Part shown: piece by piece, positions 51,737 to 61,107 of the stretch
How positions within the stretch are numbered: the stretch's first letter is position 1
Layout of the letters: every line of letters begins with the position of its first letter
DNA from: Stenotrophomonas hibiscicola ATCC 19867
Lineage (GTDB): Bacteria > Pseudomonadota > Gammaproteobacteria > Xanthomonadales > Xanthomonadaceae
NCBI RefSeq assembly: GCF_000382065.1
Contig: NZ_KB907499.1
Span: 419,631 to 483,630 of the forward strand
Reading direction: 5' to 3'
DNA: 64,000 nucleotides
The notes under the pieces: model-generated
What the model saw: only the letters and a program-made list of their open reading frames with translations
The model's database searches: none
Told to the model about the DNA's origin: nothing
Translations under genes and position numbers: made by a program

Positions 51737-54700
51737 TCACCACTGGATGCCGGCACCGACGGCCACGCCGGCCTCGCCACGGCTGTTGGTCGAACCGCTG
51801 AACTTGTAGATCCAGCGGCCGCCTTCGGAGACACCGGAGATGCCCAGCGCCACGCCCGATTCGCCGTTGTAGCTCCCAGCCGCGATCGAGGCCATGCTGC
51901 GGCCCGCCTCGCTGGGCTGCGGCAGCGCTGCAGTGGCCATCGCCGAGGCGATACCGGCCGAAGCACGGTTGTCGGTCTTGCGCAGGTCGCGCTCGAAGCC
52001 ACCCATGCGCTCGTCGGTGTAGGCCTTGGACCAGTCCAGGGTCTGCGCCATCCCCGACTTCAGCTGATCCACGTTGACCGCGTCGGTACCGGCGGTGCCA
52101 GCGGCAACGTTGCGCACCGTGGTCGGGCCGCTGCTGGTGCTGCCCAAGGTGACGCTGTTGTAGTTGGTCGCACCGTTCACCGTGGTGTCGTAGCGGATGG
52201 TGCCCTGCTGCGAGGCCTGCAGCTGGCGCACGTTGACCGCGTCGGTGGCCTGCGAGCCGTCAGCCACGTTGACCACCTGGCGTTCGGCGCCGCTCGCACC
52301 CACCGAGACCGTGTTGGCCCGGTTCGCCACCGAACCCGCACCCAATGCCACCGAGTTGTCGGCCTGCGCCTGTGAACCATTGCCCAGCGCGGTCGAGTTG
52401 GTACCGGCGGCGGTGGAGCCTGCACCGCCGGCGGCCGAGTTGGCACCGCTGGCGGACGGGTCGGCCAGGTTGTTGGTGTTGTTGGCGCGGAAGCTGCCGG
52501 CCACGTTGGTGATGTTCTGGATCTTCTGGTCGGTGTACTTCTTCGATTCGTCGATGGCGTAGTTCACGCCGTTCTTCAGCTGGCCGACATTGGTCGCGTC
52601 GTACGTGTCGGAACCGTCGGCGACATGGGTGATCTTGCGCTCGCTGCCAGTACTGCCGACCGAGACCTCACCGGCCGAGTTGCTGGCGCCGGTCTGGCCG
52701 TAGGCACCGGTATAGCCGCTCTGCGCACCGACGCTGGCCACCGAACCGGCACCCAGTGCCACGCTGTTGCCGGCGCTGCTGCTGGCACCGTTGCCGACCG
52801 CCACGCTGTTGGCACCGGCTGCACTGGCCTGCGGGCCGACCGCCACCGCTTCCGCACCGGCCGCGGTGGCTGCGGCCGCCGTCGAGTTCACCGCCAGGTA
52901 GGCACTGCCACCGCCACCGTTGGTGATGCGCTGGTTGAGGACCTTCAGCGAGCCATCGACGGCAGTGAAGGCGGCGGTGACGTTGTTGTAATCGCCGCTG
53001 GTGAAGGTGCCATCGGTGGCGATGCTGGAGATGCTGAACGTCGGCGCGGTCCACGCGTTGGTGGTGCCGTTGTAGGCAGTGGTGCCGCCGAAGTAGTTGG
53101 CGATGGTGCTGTGGGTGCTGAACAGCTGGTCGCCGGTGATGGCATCGCTGCTGCCGGCCAGGATGCTGCCGGCGGCCACATTGGTGATCTTCACCGCGCC
53201 GCTGCCGGTGCCCGTCAGCGTCACGCTGTTGAGCACGTTGCCGCTGCCGTCGACGTCGTACTTCACTGCCAGCTTGTCGATCTCGCCGGTCTGGTCGGCC
53301 ACATTGGCCAGTGAATTGCTGACCGCGTCGAAGGCGGTACCGACGTCGTTGTAGTTGCCCTTGGTGATCGTGCCGTTGGCGGCAACGTTGTTGATCGAAT
53401 AGGTCGGCGCGGTCAGTACGCCGCTGGCGTTGACCGCCGCGCCACCTCCGAGGTGGGTGGCAACGGCCTGGTTGGCCGCAAACAGCTGGGCACCGTTGAT
53501 GGCCTCGCTGCTGGTGGCACTGACCTGGCCCGGGCCCAGGTTGCGCAGCGTGGTGGCGGTGCCGCTCTGGCCCAGCGTGGCACTGGCGTAGTTGACGCTG
53601 CCGTCGCCGTTGAGGTCATAGCGCAGGGCGCCCTGCTCCGAGGCCTGCAGCTGGCCCAGGTTGACCGCATCGGTCGCTGCGGTACCGGCCGCCATGTTGG
53701 TGACCTGGCGCTCGGCACCGGCGGCACCGATGGATACGCTGTTGGCACGGTCAGCCAGGCTGCCGGCGCCCACCGCGATGCTGTTGGCTGCCGTCGCCCG
53801 CGCATTGGTGCCGACCGCGATCGAGTCGGCGCCGGTGGCCACGGCCTCGGTACCGGTCGAGTTCACCCGCAGGTACTTGGTACCGCCGTTGCGGATATCG
53901 GTGATCTGCGTGTTGAGGTTGACCAGCGAACCATCCACCGCCGCGAAGGCATCGGTGGCGTTGGTGTACAGGCCCTGGGCGATGGCGCCGGTGGTGGAGA
54001 TCGTGCTGATCTCGAACAGCGGCGCAGTGAAGGCACCGCTGGCCGGATCGAACGCGGCGCGGCCACCGAAGAAGCTGGCGATGGCGGCGTTGGTCGCAGC
54101 CAGTTGGCCACCGTTGACTGCTTCCAGGCTGCCCGCGGTGACCGCGCCGCCGGCCAGGTTGCCGATGGTGGTGGTGCCAGTGCCCGCGCCAAGCGTCACC
54201 CGACGGTAGTTCGGGTTGCCGGCACCGTCCAGGTCGTAGGTCACCGCAGCTGCCGCCACATCATCGATCAGGCTGATGGCGCCCTTCAACTGGGCCACAT
54301 TGACCGCATCGGTGTTGACGCTGCCGGCAGCCACGTTGGTGATCTGGCGCTCGCCGCCACCGGCGGTGCCCACCGATACTTCGCCGGCCGAGACCTGCGG
54401 TGCAGTGAGGCCATAAGCGCTGTAGCTGGCCTGCGCGCCGCGCAGTGCAGCCGAACGGTAGCCCAGTGCGACCGAGTTCGCCTGGTTGGAGGTGGCTTCA
54501 GCACCCAGCAGGGTCTGGCCGTTGGCGGTACCGACGGCACTGTCACCGACGATCACCGAATGGCCCATGCGCGCAGCGTAGTCTGCGGTCGGGACGCCGG
54601 TCGGGTTGGTGGGATCGTTCACGCCATCGCCCGGGAAGGCAACGTTGGCATCGACCCTGGGCAGTTCGTGCCGTGCATTGGCGCCGATCACCACTTCCTT

Positions 54701-56842
54701 CGAACCGTTGGCGAAGGCGCCATCACCCATCAGCACCTGGTAGTCCTGTGCCGCGTTGACGGCCCAGCAGGAGATGTCGGCCAGCGCGATGTCCAGGCAC
54801 TTCGCCGCCCATTCCGGCGAATCCGTTGGCAGCAGCAGCCCGAGCAGGCCACCCGGATTGCCGTTGTTGATGTTGTAGATGTAACTGTCCGAGGTAACGC
54901 CGCCAATGAGCGTCAGGTGCGAGCTGCCGCCGGTGACGGCCCCGCCGAGGCCATTGAGGGTGCTACCGACCGGCGACAGGTTGACCACCGGCAGGCCCAG
55001 CACATTGACCGTCGAGTAGGTCTGCATCACGTTGGCGTTGCTGAGCTTGAGATTGCCGTTGCTCAGGTAGCCGTCGCCGCCGAACAGGCTGCTGGTGGTC
55101 GGCCCGATGAGCTGGCCGACATTGCCGACCAGGCCACCGGTGCCGATGATCAGGCCCGCGTTCGGGTCGGCCGGCGCCGGCGCCTTTGGGCTGGTGGGCG
55201 GTATGGCCGAGGGTTGGGTCAGGCCGAGCCCGCCAAGCGTGCCGCCGACCAGCCCGCCTACGGCACTGCCGAGATTGCCGATGGTGCCGTTGAGGTTGCC
55301 GTTGAGCAGGTTGCCTACGGCGCTGCCGACATTGCCCAGCGTATCGCCCAGCAGGCCACCCAGGCCGCCGAGGCTGCCACCTGTAGCGCCGTTGAGTACA
55401 CCGCCGACGGTGCTGCCCACTGCACCCGCTGTATTGTTGAGCGTGCCGCCCACGGCACCGCCAACGGCACCGACGGTGCCAACTGCATCGTTGAGCGCGC
55501 CACCGACGGTGCTGCCGACCGAACCGACCGTGCCGTTGAGTGCACCACCCACGGTGCCGCCAACTGCGCCAACCGTACCAACAGCCCCGTTGAGCGCGCC
55601 GCCGACGGTGCTGCCGACCGAACCGGCCGTGCCGTTGAGTGCACCACCCACGGTTCCGCCGACTGCACCAACCGTACCAACAGCGCCGTTCACTGCACCA
55701 CCCACCGCGCTACCGACAGTTCCAACGGTGCCAGCGAGCGTGCTGCCCAGTGCTTCGCCTACCGTTCCAACCGTGCCGTGCAAGGCGCCGCCGACCGCAC
55801 CAACCGTGTTGCCTACGGTGCCATCAAGCACGCCACCTACGGCGCCGCCTGCCGCGCCGACAACACCGCCCACCAGGCCATCGACGCCCAGCGCGCTGTT
55901 CTGCGCCGCCACGGTCGCTTGGCCGGCCAGCTTCAGATTGCGGTCGGCCACGACTTCGTGGCCACCCGGCGCCTGCACGCGCACGTTGCCGGCAACACCA
56001 GCATCGAAGGCTGCGGTGATCGCGCGATCATGCGTTTGGCCCGGCAACTCCTCCTTGGCCGGCAGCGTGACCGCCGCCGTCGCCTTGACCTGCCCCTGCC
56101 CGTCGATCTGATGGCCCGCCAGCTTCAGCTGCGAATCCACCCTGCCGCCAGCGGACGCGTTGAGGCCGGACCGCGAGCCAGCAGATGCGCCAGCAACAGC
56201 GGCGGCCGCCTTGGCACCGCTATCGATCGAGGCCACCTGCGCACCGGCGATGCCAACCCCGGCCTTCACCTGCGCATCCGCAGCCACACCGAGCGGCGCG
56301 TGCGCGGACGGCACAACGTTGGCCGCCAGCGAGGCATCAATCTTCGCCACACTGGACGCTGCGTGCCCCAACCCGGCATTGGCGCGGACATCGGCGGCCA
56401 GCGCAGGAACCGCGACCTGCTTCGGCGCAGCGTTCGCCGCCAGCTTCACCTGCACGGTGGCCGGCAGCACGTCCCGCACGATCGGCAGCACGTTCGTACT
56501 CAGCTGCAGGCCGACACGCGCATCAGCGCTGATTGCCGGACTGCTCTGGGCCTCGCGCGAGGCTGCGGCCAGCGCCACTTCCGCGTCGACCTTGACCGGC
56601 ATCGGCTGCGCGTACTTGGCTGCGAGCGCCTGCAGGTCGCGCAGCGACTGATTGGATTCGGTTGCGCCTGCATGCCCGCTGGCCAGCGCACACAACAGGG
56701 CAAGGGCCAGGGCAGTCGGCATCAGCAGAGCACTGCGCGGATCGCGGGCGGCGCTGCCGCCGCTGTCGCCAGTGGCCAGTTCCGAGGCCACAACCAGAGC
56801 ATTGAGCTGGCGGTTCCATACACGCCGGTAGATGCGGTTCAT
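51737..56842 (-). CDS. Trimeric autotransporter adhesin (YadA/Hia type)
   Basis: A 1701-residue type Vc secreted adhesin. It has an extended signal peptide (MNRIYRRVWNRQLNALVVASELA, then a hydrophobic stretch at about 40-60), an Ala-rich stalk, a Gly/Val/Asn-rich tandem repeat region (about residues 325-550), YadA-like head repeats (SVALGYRS, NSIAVGAGS, NSVALGAGS) from about 700, at least five necks (AVNVAQLK, AVNLGQLQ, ATNVGQLK, AVNVRQLQ, AVNVDQLK) and a C-terminal anchor barrel ending GEAGVAVGAGIQW. It should mediate adhesion or aggregation. ATG 56842 has a GGGGG-type site; an AraC regulator and a symmetric operator lie upstream. Confidence 0.93.
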   Translation of the reverse strand: MNRIYRRVWNRQLNALVVASELATGDSGGSAARDPRSALLMPTALALALLCALASGHAGATESNQSLRDLQALAAKYAQPMPVKVDAEVALAAASREAQSSPAISADARVGLQLSTNVLPIVRDVLPATVQVKLAANAAPKQVAVPALAADVRANAGLGHAASSVAKIDASLAANVVPSAHAPLGVAADAQVKAGVGIAGAQVASIDSGAKAAAAVAGASAGSRSGLNASAGGRVDSQLKLAGHQIDGQGQVKATAAVTLPAKEELPGQTHDRAITAAFDAGVAGNVRVQAPGGHEVVADRNLKLAGQATVAAQNSALGVDGLVGGVVGAAGGAVGGVLDGTVGNTVGAVGGALHGTVGTVGEALGSTLAGTVGTVGSAVGGAVNGAVGTVGAVGGTVGGALNGTAGSVGSTVGGALNGAVGTVGAVGGTVGGALNGTVGSVGSTVGGALNDAVGTVGAVGGAVGGTLNNTAGAVGSTVGGVLNGATGGSLGGLGGLLGDTLGNVGSAVGNLLNGNLNGTIGNLGSAVGGLVGGTLGGLGLTQPSAIPPTSPKAPAPADPNAGLIIGTGGLVGNVGQLIGPTTSSLFGGDGYLSNGNLKLSNANVMQTYSTVNVLGLPVVNLSPVGSTLNGLGGAVTGGSSHLTLIGGVTSDSYIYNINNGNPGGLLGLLLPTDSPEWAAKCLDIALADISCWAVNAAQDYQVLMGDGAFANGSKEVVIGANARHELPRVDANVAFPGDGVNDPTNPTGVPTADYAARMGHSVIVGDSAVGTANGQTLLGAEATSNQANSVALGYRSAALRGAQASYSAYGLTAPQVSAGEVSVGTAGGGERQITNVAAGSVNTDAVNVAQLKGAISLIDDVAAAAVTYDLDGAGNPNYRRVTLGAGTGTTTIGNLAGGAVTAGSLEAVNGGQLAATNAAIASFFGGRAAFDPASGAFTAPLFEISTISTTGAIAQGLYTNATDAFAAVDGSLVNLNTQITDIRNGGTKYLRVNSTGTEAVATGADSIAVGTNARATAANSIAVGAGSLADRANSVSIGAAGAERQVTNMAAGTAATDAVNLGQLQASEQGALRYDLNGDGSVNYASATLGQSGTATTLRNLGPGQVSATSSEAINGAQLFAANQAVATHLGGGAAVNASGVLTAPTYSINNVAANGTITKGNYNDVGTAFDAVSNSLANVADQTGEIDKLAVKYDVDGSGNVLNSVTLTGTGSGAVKITNVAAGSILAGSSDAITGDQLFSTHSTIANYFGGTTAYNGTTNAWTAPTFSISSIATDGTFTSGDYNNVTAAFTAVDGSLKVLNQRITNGGGGSAYLAVNSTAAAATAAGAEAVAVGPQASAAGANSVAVGNGASSSAGNSVALGAGSVASVGAQSGYTGAYGQTGASNSAGEVSVGSTGSERKITHVADGSDTYDATNVGQLKNGVNYAIDESKKYTDQKIQNITNVAGSFRANNTNNLADPSASGANSAAGGAGSTAAGTNSTALGNGSQAQADNSVALGAGSVANRANTVSVGASGAERQVVNVADGSQATDAVNVRQLQASQQGTIRYDTTVNGATNYNSVTLGSTSSGPTTVRNVAAGTAGTDAVNVDQLKSGMAQTLDWSKAYTDERMGGFERDLRKTDNRASAGIASAMATAALPQPSEAGRSMASIAAGSYNGESGVALGISGVSEGGRWIYKFSGSTNSRGEAGVAVGAGIQW
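55390..55870. repeat. Tandem 99-bp repeats within the adhesin gene
   Basis: The coding strand repeats with a period of 99 bp (33 residues), each made of smaller VGGALNG and GSVGSTVG units; for example cgacggtgctg recurs at 55504 and 55603. It changes codons at third positions only in places, a sign of older duplication, with slippage likely to vary copy number. Confidence 0.8.
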
Positions 56843-56871
56843 GAGCATTTCCCCCGTAGGCGAACAACTGG

Positions 56872-56910
56872 AATGTCAGTGGACTTGCCGTAAGGCAGGT
56901 GACTGACATT
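56872..56910. promoter_or_regulatory. Symmetric operator or leader hairpin before the adhesin
   Basis: AATGTCAGT (56872-56880) and ACTGACATT (56902-56910) are perfect inverted arms around an inner TGCC-GTAA-GGCA stem. The site begins 30 bp before the adhesin start. It could be a regulator site or an RNA hairpin over the leader. Confidence 0.5.
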
Positions 56911-57078
56911 TCAGCGTTTGCAACGGCGGTGGCGCACTTCAATCCGGCACGGCAATCGCGCATTCCGGCAAATCCACGGCCGGAATCGGCAGCCGTCTAT
57001 GCAGAAGCGGCAGCATGATCGGCAAACGGATGCGCAATTCCGGCACAAATGCCGTGGAAACCCTTGCGGGACCTTGGC

Positions 57079-58059
57079 TCAGGCCGGCTGGCCGATCTGC
57101 GCGGGCGCGCGCATCAGGGTATCGCGCGGCAGTTCGCCGAATACCTTGCGATAATTGTCAGCGAAGCGCGAGAGGTCCCAAAGCCCGCAGCTGAGCGCGA
57201 TGGCCTTCACCGAGCGGCGGCTGGAATCGGCCATCGACAGGCTCCGGCAGGCGGCACACAGGCGCAGCATGGAGAGGTACCGGTTCGGCGAAGTGCCGAA
57301 CAGGTCCTCGAATGCATAACGCAGGCCGCGCTCGCTGACGCCAGCGGCATCGCAGATTTCATTCATGTAGATGTTGCGGCGCAGGTTGAGCCGCATGAAA
57401 TTCTCGGCACGCTGAGCAATCAGATAATGTGTGCGCCGCGCACGGCTGCAGCCCGGGCGGTCGGCGGTACCCGCGCCCAGCAGTGCCTGCACATGCTCAT
57501 GCAGCAGCCGCTCGGCTTCTTCCGGCTGCAGGCCGGAACCCTGCCCCAGCTGCAGGTGCAGCTGCTGATAATGGCGCGCCAACGGCGCTGCTTCGTTGGC
57601 CAGGCTGAACAACGAAAGTGCCTGCCCAGCCGGTGGCGTGCTGCGCAGGGTCAGTTCGGTCAGCTTGCGCTGCACGCGCGCCGCCGGCACCAGCATCAGC
57701 GTCATGTGCGTGCCCGGGCTCAGGGTGAACTCGCTGATGCCCTCCGGCATCACGGTCAACGCCATACCCGCCGCAAGCGGTACACCATGGCACCAGCTCA
57801 GCGTCTCATCGGTGGCGTGCAGATAGCCGAGCATCGCCCAGTCCGGCGGCAGCATGAAGCGGCCACGGCAATGGAATCCACAGCTGATGCTGCAGAACAA
57901 CGCCTCCTCGTGCACGCGTGAAGCGAAGGCTGCCCGCGGCCCATTGCCATCGAGCAGAAGCAGTTCAACATCACATACACGAAGCACGCCGCTCAGCGTC
58001 GCCAGGTCGATCGACCGCAGGCCGCTGTCGTCGCTGTCTCCTACCCCACCATCGACCAT
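57079..58059 (-). CDS. AraC-family transcriptional regulator
   Basis: A 326-residue regulator with a C-terminal AraC DNA-binding domain (about 225-320, NIYMNEICDAAGVSERGLRYAFEDLFGTSPNRYLSMLRL and ALSCGLWDLSRFADNYRKVFGELPRDTLM) and an N-terminal cupin-like sensing domain (SWCHGVPLAAGMALTVMPEGISEFTLSPGTHMTLMLV). It lies upstream of the adhesin gene on the same strand, with the Tad pilus operon divergent beyond it; control of either adhesive system is inferred. Confidence 0.9.
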   Translation of the reverse strand: MVDGGVGDSDDSGLRSIDLATLSGVLRVCDVELLLLDGNGPRAAFASRVHEEALFCSISCGFHCRGRFMLPPDWAMLGYLHATDETLSWCHGVPLAAGMALTVMPEGISEFTLSPGTHMTLMLVPAARVQRKLTELTLRSTPPAGQALSLFSLANEAAPLARHYQQLHLQLGQGSGLQPEEAERLLHEHVQALLGAGTADRPGCSRARRTHYLIAQRAENFMRLNLRRNIYMNEICDAAGVSERGLRYAFEDLFGTSPNRYLSMLRLCAACRSLSMADSSRRSVKAIALSCGLWDLSRFADNYRKVFGELPRDTLMRAPAQIGQPA

Positions 58060-58744
58060 GACAGTGTCGCCCCCCGATTATCCGTCGTGCGATACGGCCC
58101 CCACTGCCTGACAGGGCGCGCACCTCTCATGGAATCTCTTCCATCACCGGGATGCGCGCCGCCAACGCACGCACCCCAAAAGAAACGCGAGTACTTGAAT
58201 ACGAGTATGCCCGATAATTCAGCGGGGTAAACATCTGCCCCGCGTTGAATAGGATGGATACAGACGTGAAAATCATGCTGACGTGATTGGCACAGTTCTC
58301 GCATTCGACTGAAACCAAAATCACATTATCTGCACGTCGATGAATCGTTGTGCTAGCGAACGGATTTCCGTCACAGAACCCGCGTGGAAAATTAAAGGAC
58401 CGAAGGGATTCTGCCGAATTTGCATATAGGTTCCGGTTGCAGCCGGCCGCCATTCAGGCAAAGTCGATAACACGGTGATCCGGTCTTTGATAATGACCGC
58501 ACCCAGGGGGACAGCATGACCATGCACGTATCGCTCGACACGTCGACCACCGGCCCCGCGCCGCGCGGTCGCGGTTGTGCGAACGGCGTCCCGCCTGGAA
58601 GCGATCACCCTGCTTGAGCACAGCGGGTCCATCCCGCCTTGCCTCCTCCGCCAGGACGTGCGGAGGTCCACGGACGATCCCGGCGGAGCCGGGCCACCGC
58701 CCAACAGGTGTCCTGTAGCAGACAGGTAGAGGGAGACAATCGTC
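58060..58744. other. Long AT-richer gap upstream of the Tad operon
   Basis: No convincing gene is seen in this 685-bp gap; it contains the AraC promoter and the flp promoter and is lower in GC between about 58140 and 58460. A sigma-54-like site TGGCAC-N5-TCGC at 58288-58302 points toward flp but misses one consensus base. A 33-codon frame with a good AGGGGGA site at 58516-58617 could be a leader peptide. A GC-rich CCGGC-GGA-GCCGG hairpin precedes flp. Confidence 0.4.
58516..58617 (+). CDS. Possible leader peptide before flp
   Basis: A 33-codon frame beginning MTMHVSLDTSTTG, preceded by AGGGGGA. No family is recognised; Pro/Gly/Arg-rich composition is typical of either a leader or chance in this GC content. 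Low confidence. Confidence 0.25.
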   Translation: MTMHVSLDTSTTGPAPRGRGCANGVPPGSDHPA

Positions 58745-58936
58745 ATGAACGCATCGATCCGCAAGTTCCTGAGGGAAGAAGATGGTGTCACCGCGCTCGA
58801 GTACGGGCTGCTGGCCGCTGTGATTGCGGGAGTGCTGATCGCACTGGGCAGTACGCAGATCCAGACATTCTTCAGCACGCTCTTTGAGAATCTCACCAAG
58901 CTTGCCAACAAGGCTTCAGGCAGCACGCCCGCCTGA
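58745..58936 (+). CDS. flp: Flp-type (type IVb) pilin
   Basis: A 63-residue pilin precursor: short leader, cleavage after Gly14 (EEDG^VTALEYGLLAAVIAGVLIAL) with Glu5 of the mature form, then the hydrophobic helix. It is the major subunit of the Tad pilus. A GAGGGAGA site precedes the ATG. It is followed by the prepilin peptidase gene. Confidence 0.95.
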   Translation: MNASIRKFLREEDGVTALEYGLLAAVIAGVLIALGSTQIQTFFSTLFENLTKLANKASGSTPA

Positions 58937-59003
58937 GCCGCCTCCTGGATTGGATCAGGGACAGCAACTGCTGAGCGTCCACTGACGGGCGACGGAGTGT
59001 GCG

Positions 59004-59549
59004 ATGACACTGCTGGGTTTATTGGCCATCGGCGTATGCCTGCGGATCGCGATCAGCGATCTGTACGCCCGGCGGGTGCCCAACGCCTGGCTGCTGTCCG
59101 CATGCGCGATCACCGTTGTCGTGCTCATCGCCGGACAGTTCAACGCGCCGCGCCTGCCGTGGGCTTCCCACGTTGCCGGCGCGGCGCTCGGCCTGGTCAC
59201 ATTGCTGCCGTTCCATGCGTTGCGCTGGATGGGCGCCGGGGATGTCAAGTTCTTTTCCGTGCTGGGATTGATACTGGGCTGGCAGACACTGCTGCCGATC
59301 TGGATCGCGGCCAGCCTCGCAGCGGGCGCACATGCCGCGTTGGTGCTGGCGTCACGCCGGGTGGGTCCAGTACTGCCCATCGGCCTGCAAGCCCAGCTGA
59401 ACCGGGCCAGTTCGCAGTGGCATTCACACCCGGCGCTGCGCGACATGCAGAACGCCCGCCAGGGACGCCATGGCATTCCCTATGCAGCCTACCTGGCCGT
59501 GTCGGCCATCGCCTGGATCCTCATCACTACGTATGGAGGTGTGCCATGA
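59004..59549 (+). CDS. cpaA: Prepilin peptidase, CpaA/TadV type
   Basis: A 181-residue A24-family aspartic peptidase with five to six helices. Catalytic aspartates are in ISDLYARRVPN and the signature MGAGDVKFF. It trims the Flp and TadE-type pre-proteins. Its stop overlaps the tadE start by 4 bp (ATGA). Confidence 0.93.
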   Translation: MTLLGLLAIGVCLRIAISDLYARRVPNAWLLSACAITVVVLIAGQFNAPRLPWASHVAGAALGLVTLLPFHALRWMGAGDVKFFSVLGLILGWQTLLPIWIAASLAAGAHAALVLASRRVGPVLPIGLQAQLNRASSQWHSHPALRDMQNARQGRHGIPYAAYLAVSAIAWILITTYGGVP

Positions 59550-60028
59550 ACACCCCCAACCCGCGCCGGCAACGTGGTGCGGCCAGCATCGAGTTTGCCT
59601 TGATGCTCATGCTGGGCCTGCTGCCACTGCTGCTGTTTACGTTCTCCGGCGTGATGATCATGGCGGCCCAGCAGACGCTGGCAACCGCTTCGGCCGAGGG
59701 TGCGCGCGCATCGCTGCGCTATGGCAGCGCCAATGAACGTCGTACCGCGGCGTGTATTGCGGCGCGCAGCTCGATGCAGTGGCTGCTGAACTTCTCCGGG
59801 CAGTCCGTCGACTGCAGCAATGGGGGAAGCAACGCCATCCTGGTTTCCGCGCAGGCGCCCTGCGCCGGACTGGCCAGCGCCCAGTGCATGACCGTGACCG
59901 TCAGCTACGACTACGCAAGCCATCCCTTCCTGCCCGGCACCGCCACGCTCTACAAGTGGGTAATGCGGGCTCCCATCCGCAGCGTGGCGGTCGCGCAACT
60001 CGACCTCGGCAGCGGCAGCGGCAACTGA
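59546..60028 (+). CDS. TadE-like pseudopilin
   Basis: A 160-residue protein with a TadE signature (RQRGAASIEFALMLMLGLLPLLLFTFSGVMIM; Glu at position 5 of the processed form) and a soluble, Cys-containing domain. Minor pilin that primes Tad pilus assembly. Coupled to cpaA by an ATGA overlap. Confidence 0.88.
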   Translation: MNTPNPRRQRGAASIEFALMLMLGLLPLLLFTFSGVMIMAAQQTLATASAEGARASLRYGSANERRTAACIAARSSMQWLLNFSGQSVDCSNGGSNAILVSAQAPCAGLASAQCMTVTVSYDYASHPFLPGTATLYKWVMRAPIRSVAVAQLDLGSGSGN

Positions 60029-60051
60029 CGATCGCTACAGGAGACGGTTCC

Positions 60052-61089
60052 ATGCTCAAGTTGACCCGCATCGCCGCCATCGCCCTGATCGGGTTGGCCG
60101 TGCTGCTGGCGGTCATCGCCCTGATGATCGGGCGCAGGCAAGCCGCGCCGGCCACGGTTGCCCCGGCCGCGCAGAGCGAAGCCCAGGCAATCACCGTGGT
60201 GGAGGCGGTGGCGCGACTGCCGGCCGGCGAACCCATTTCTGCCAATGGACTGCGCCTGGCGCAGCGCAGCGCCCCGATTGCCGGTGCCGCCTCCAGCATT
60301 TCCGCCGTGGTGGGAAAGGTGCCGGTGCAGGACATTGCCGAAGGCACGGCAATCAGCAGCAATGCGCTTGCGCAGGGATTCTCGCTGCAGCTGCGCCCCG
60401 GAGAGCGCGCACTCGCGGTACCGGTTGACGAGTTGGTGGGTGCCGGCAACCGCATCGTGCCGGGCGATTTTGTCGACGTGTTCCTCAACCTGCGCAACGC
60501 CCAACCCAACGCCAGCGGGCCGGCCGATGCAGCACAGACGCGCCTGCTGTTGTCGCGCCTGCGCGTGCTCAGCTATGGCCAGCAGGACATCGCCCTGGCC
60601 AACGCTGGCGCTGTCGCCAGCACTGAAGCCGATGCCCGCAACGATCCACGCGCCGCCGACATCACCGGAAGCAGCAGCACCCAGAGCACGGGCAGCGAGA
60701 CCACCCAGCCGGCACGCAGCGCGGTACTGGCGGTACCGGTGGCCGACGCCAACCGGCTGTTGCTGGGTGCGCAGCAGGGCAAACTGTTCCTGGCCCTGCG
60801 CAACCCTGCCGATCCCGGCCAGCCCGACCTGGCGCTGTTCCCGCAGGCACGCGGTGTGATCGATCCGCTGCGGGGGCTGGATGCGGAACAGCAGCTTGCG
60901 CTGCAACGGCCGGAGAATCACGCCTACGCCGGCATCGACGGTGATGCATTGGCCGGCCGCAGCAACACGCCGGCCCGCAGCACCCAGGATGCCACGGCAC
61001 GCACACCCGCACCCCGGCGCAGCGCCCCGCGCGCATCGGGTATCGAAATCATCCGGGGTGACAGCTCCGCCCCCCGTGGTTCCCTTTGA
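60052..61089 (+). CDS. cpaB: Tad pilus assembly protein CpaB/RcpC
   Basis: A 345-residue inner-membrane-anchored periplasmic protein: helix at about 5-25, SAF/CpaB domain (ITVVEAVARLPAGEPISANGLRLAQR, GFSLQLRPGERALAVPVDELVGAGNRIVPGDFVDV) and a long, low-complexity Ser/Thr/Pro/Arg tail. It links the secretin to the inner platform. AGGAGA precedes the ATG. Confidence 0.9.
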   Translation: MLKLTRIAAIALIGLAVLLAVIALMIGRRQAAPATVAPAAQSEAQAITVVEAVARLPAGEPISANGLRLAQRSAPIAGAASSISAVVGKVPVQDIAEGTAISSNALAQGFSLQLRPGERALAVPVDELVGAGNRIVPGDFVDVFLNLRNAQPNASGPADAAQTRLLLSRLRVLSYGQQDIALANAGAVASTEADARNDPRAADITGSSSTQSTGSETTQPARSAVLAVPVADANRLLLGAQQGKLFLALRNPADPGQPDLALFPQARGVIDPLRGLDAEQQLALQRPENHAYAGIDGDALAGRSNTPARSTQDATARTPAPRRSAPRASGIEIIRGDSSAPRGSL

Positions 61090-61107
61090 CCTGCATCGAG
61101 CGCATCC

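Noticed and set aside
55390-55870. CRISPR array
   Set aside because: The repeats are in frame inside the adhesin gene, without unique spacers of set length and without cas genes.
53453-56893. 1146-codon plus-strand frame opposite the adhesin
   Set aside because: Open because of the adhesin's biased codons and repeats; composition is Arg/His/Gly-rich.
58127-58453. 108-codon minus-strand frame in the AT-richer gap
   Set aside because: No ribosome site, no recognisable domain and odd composition; more likely regulatory DNA.
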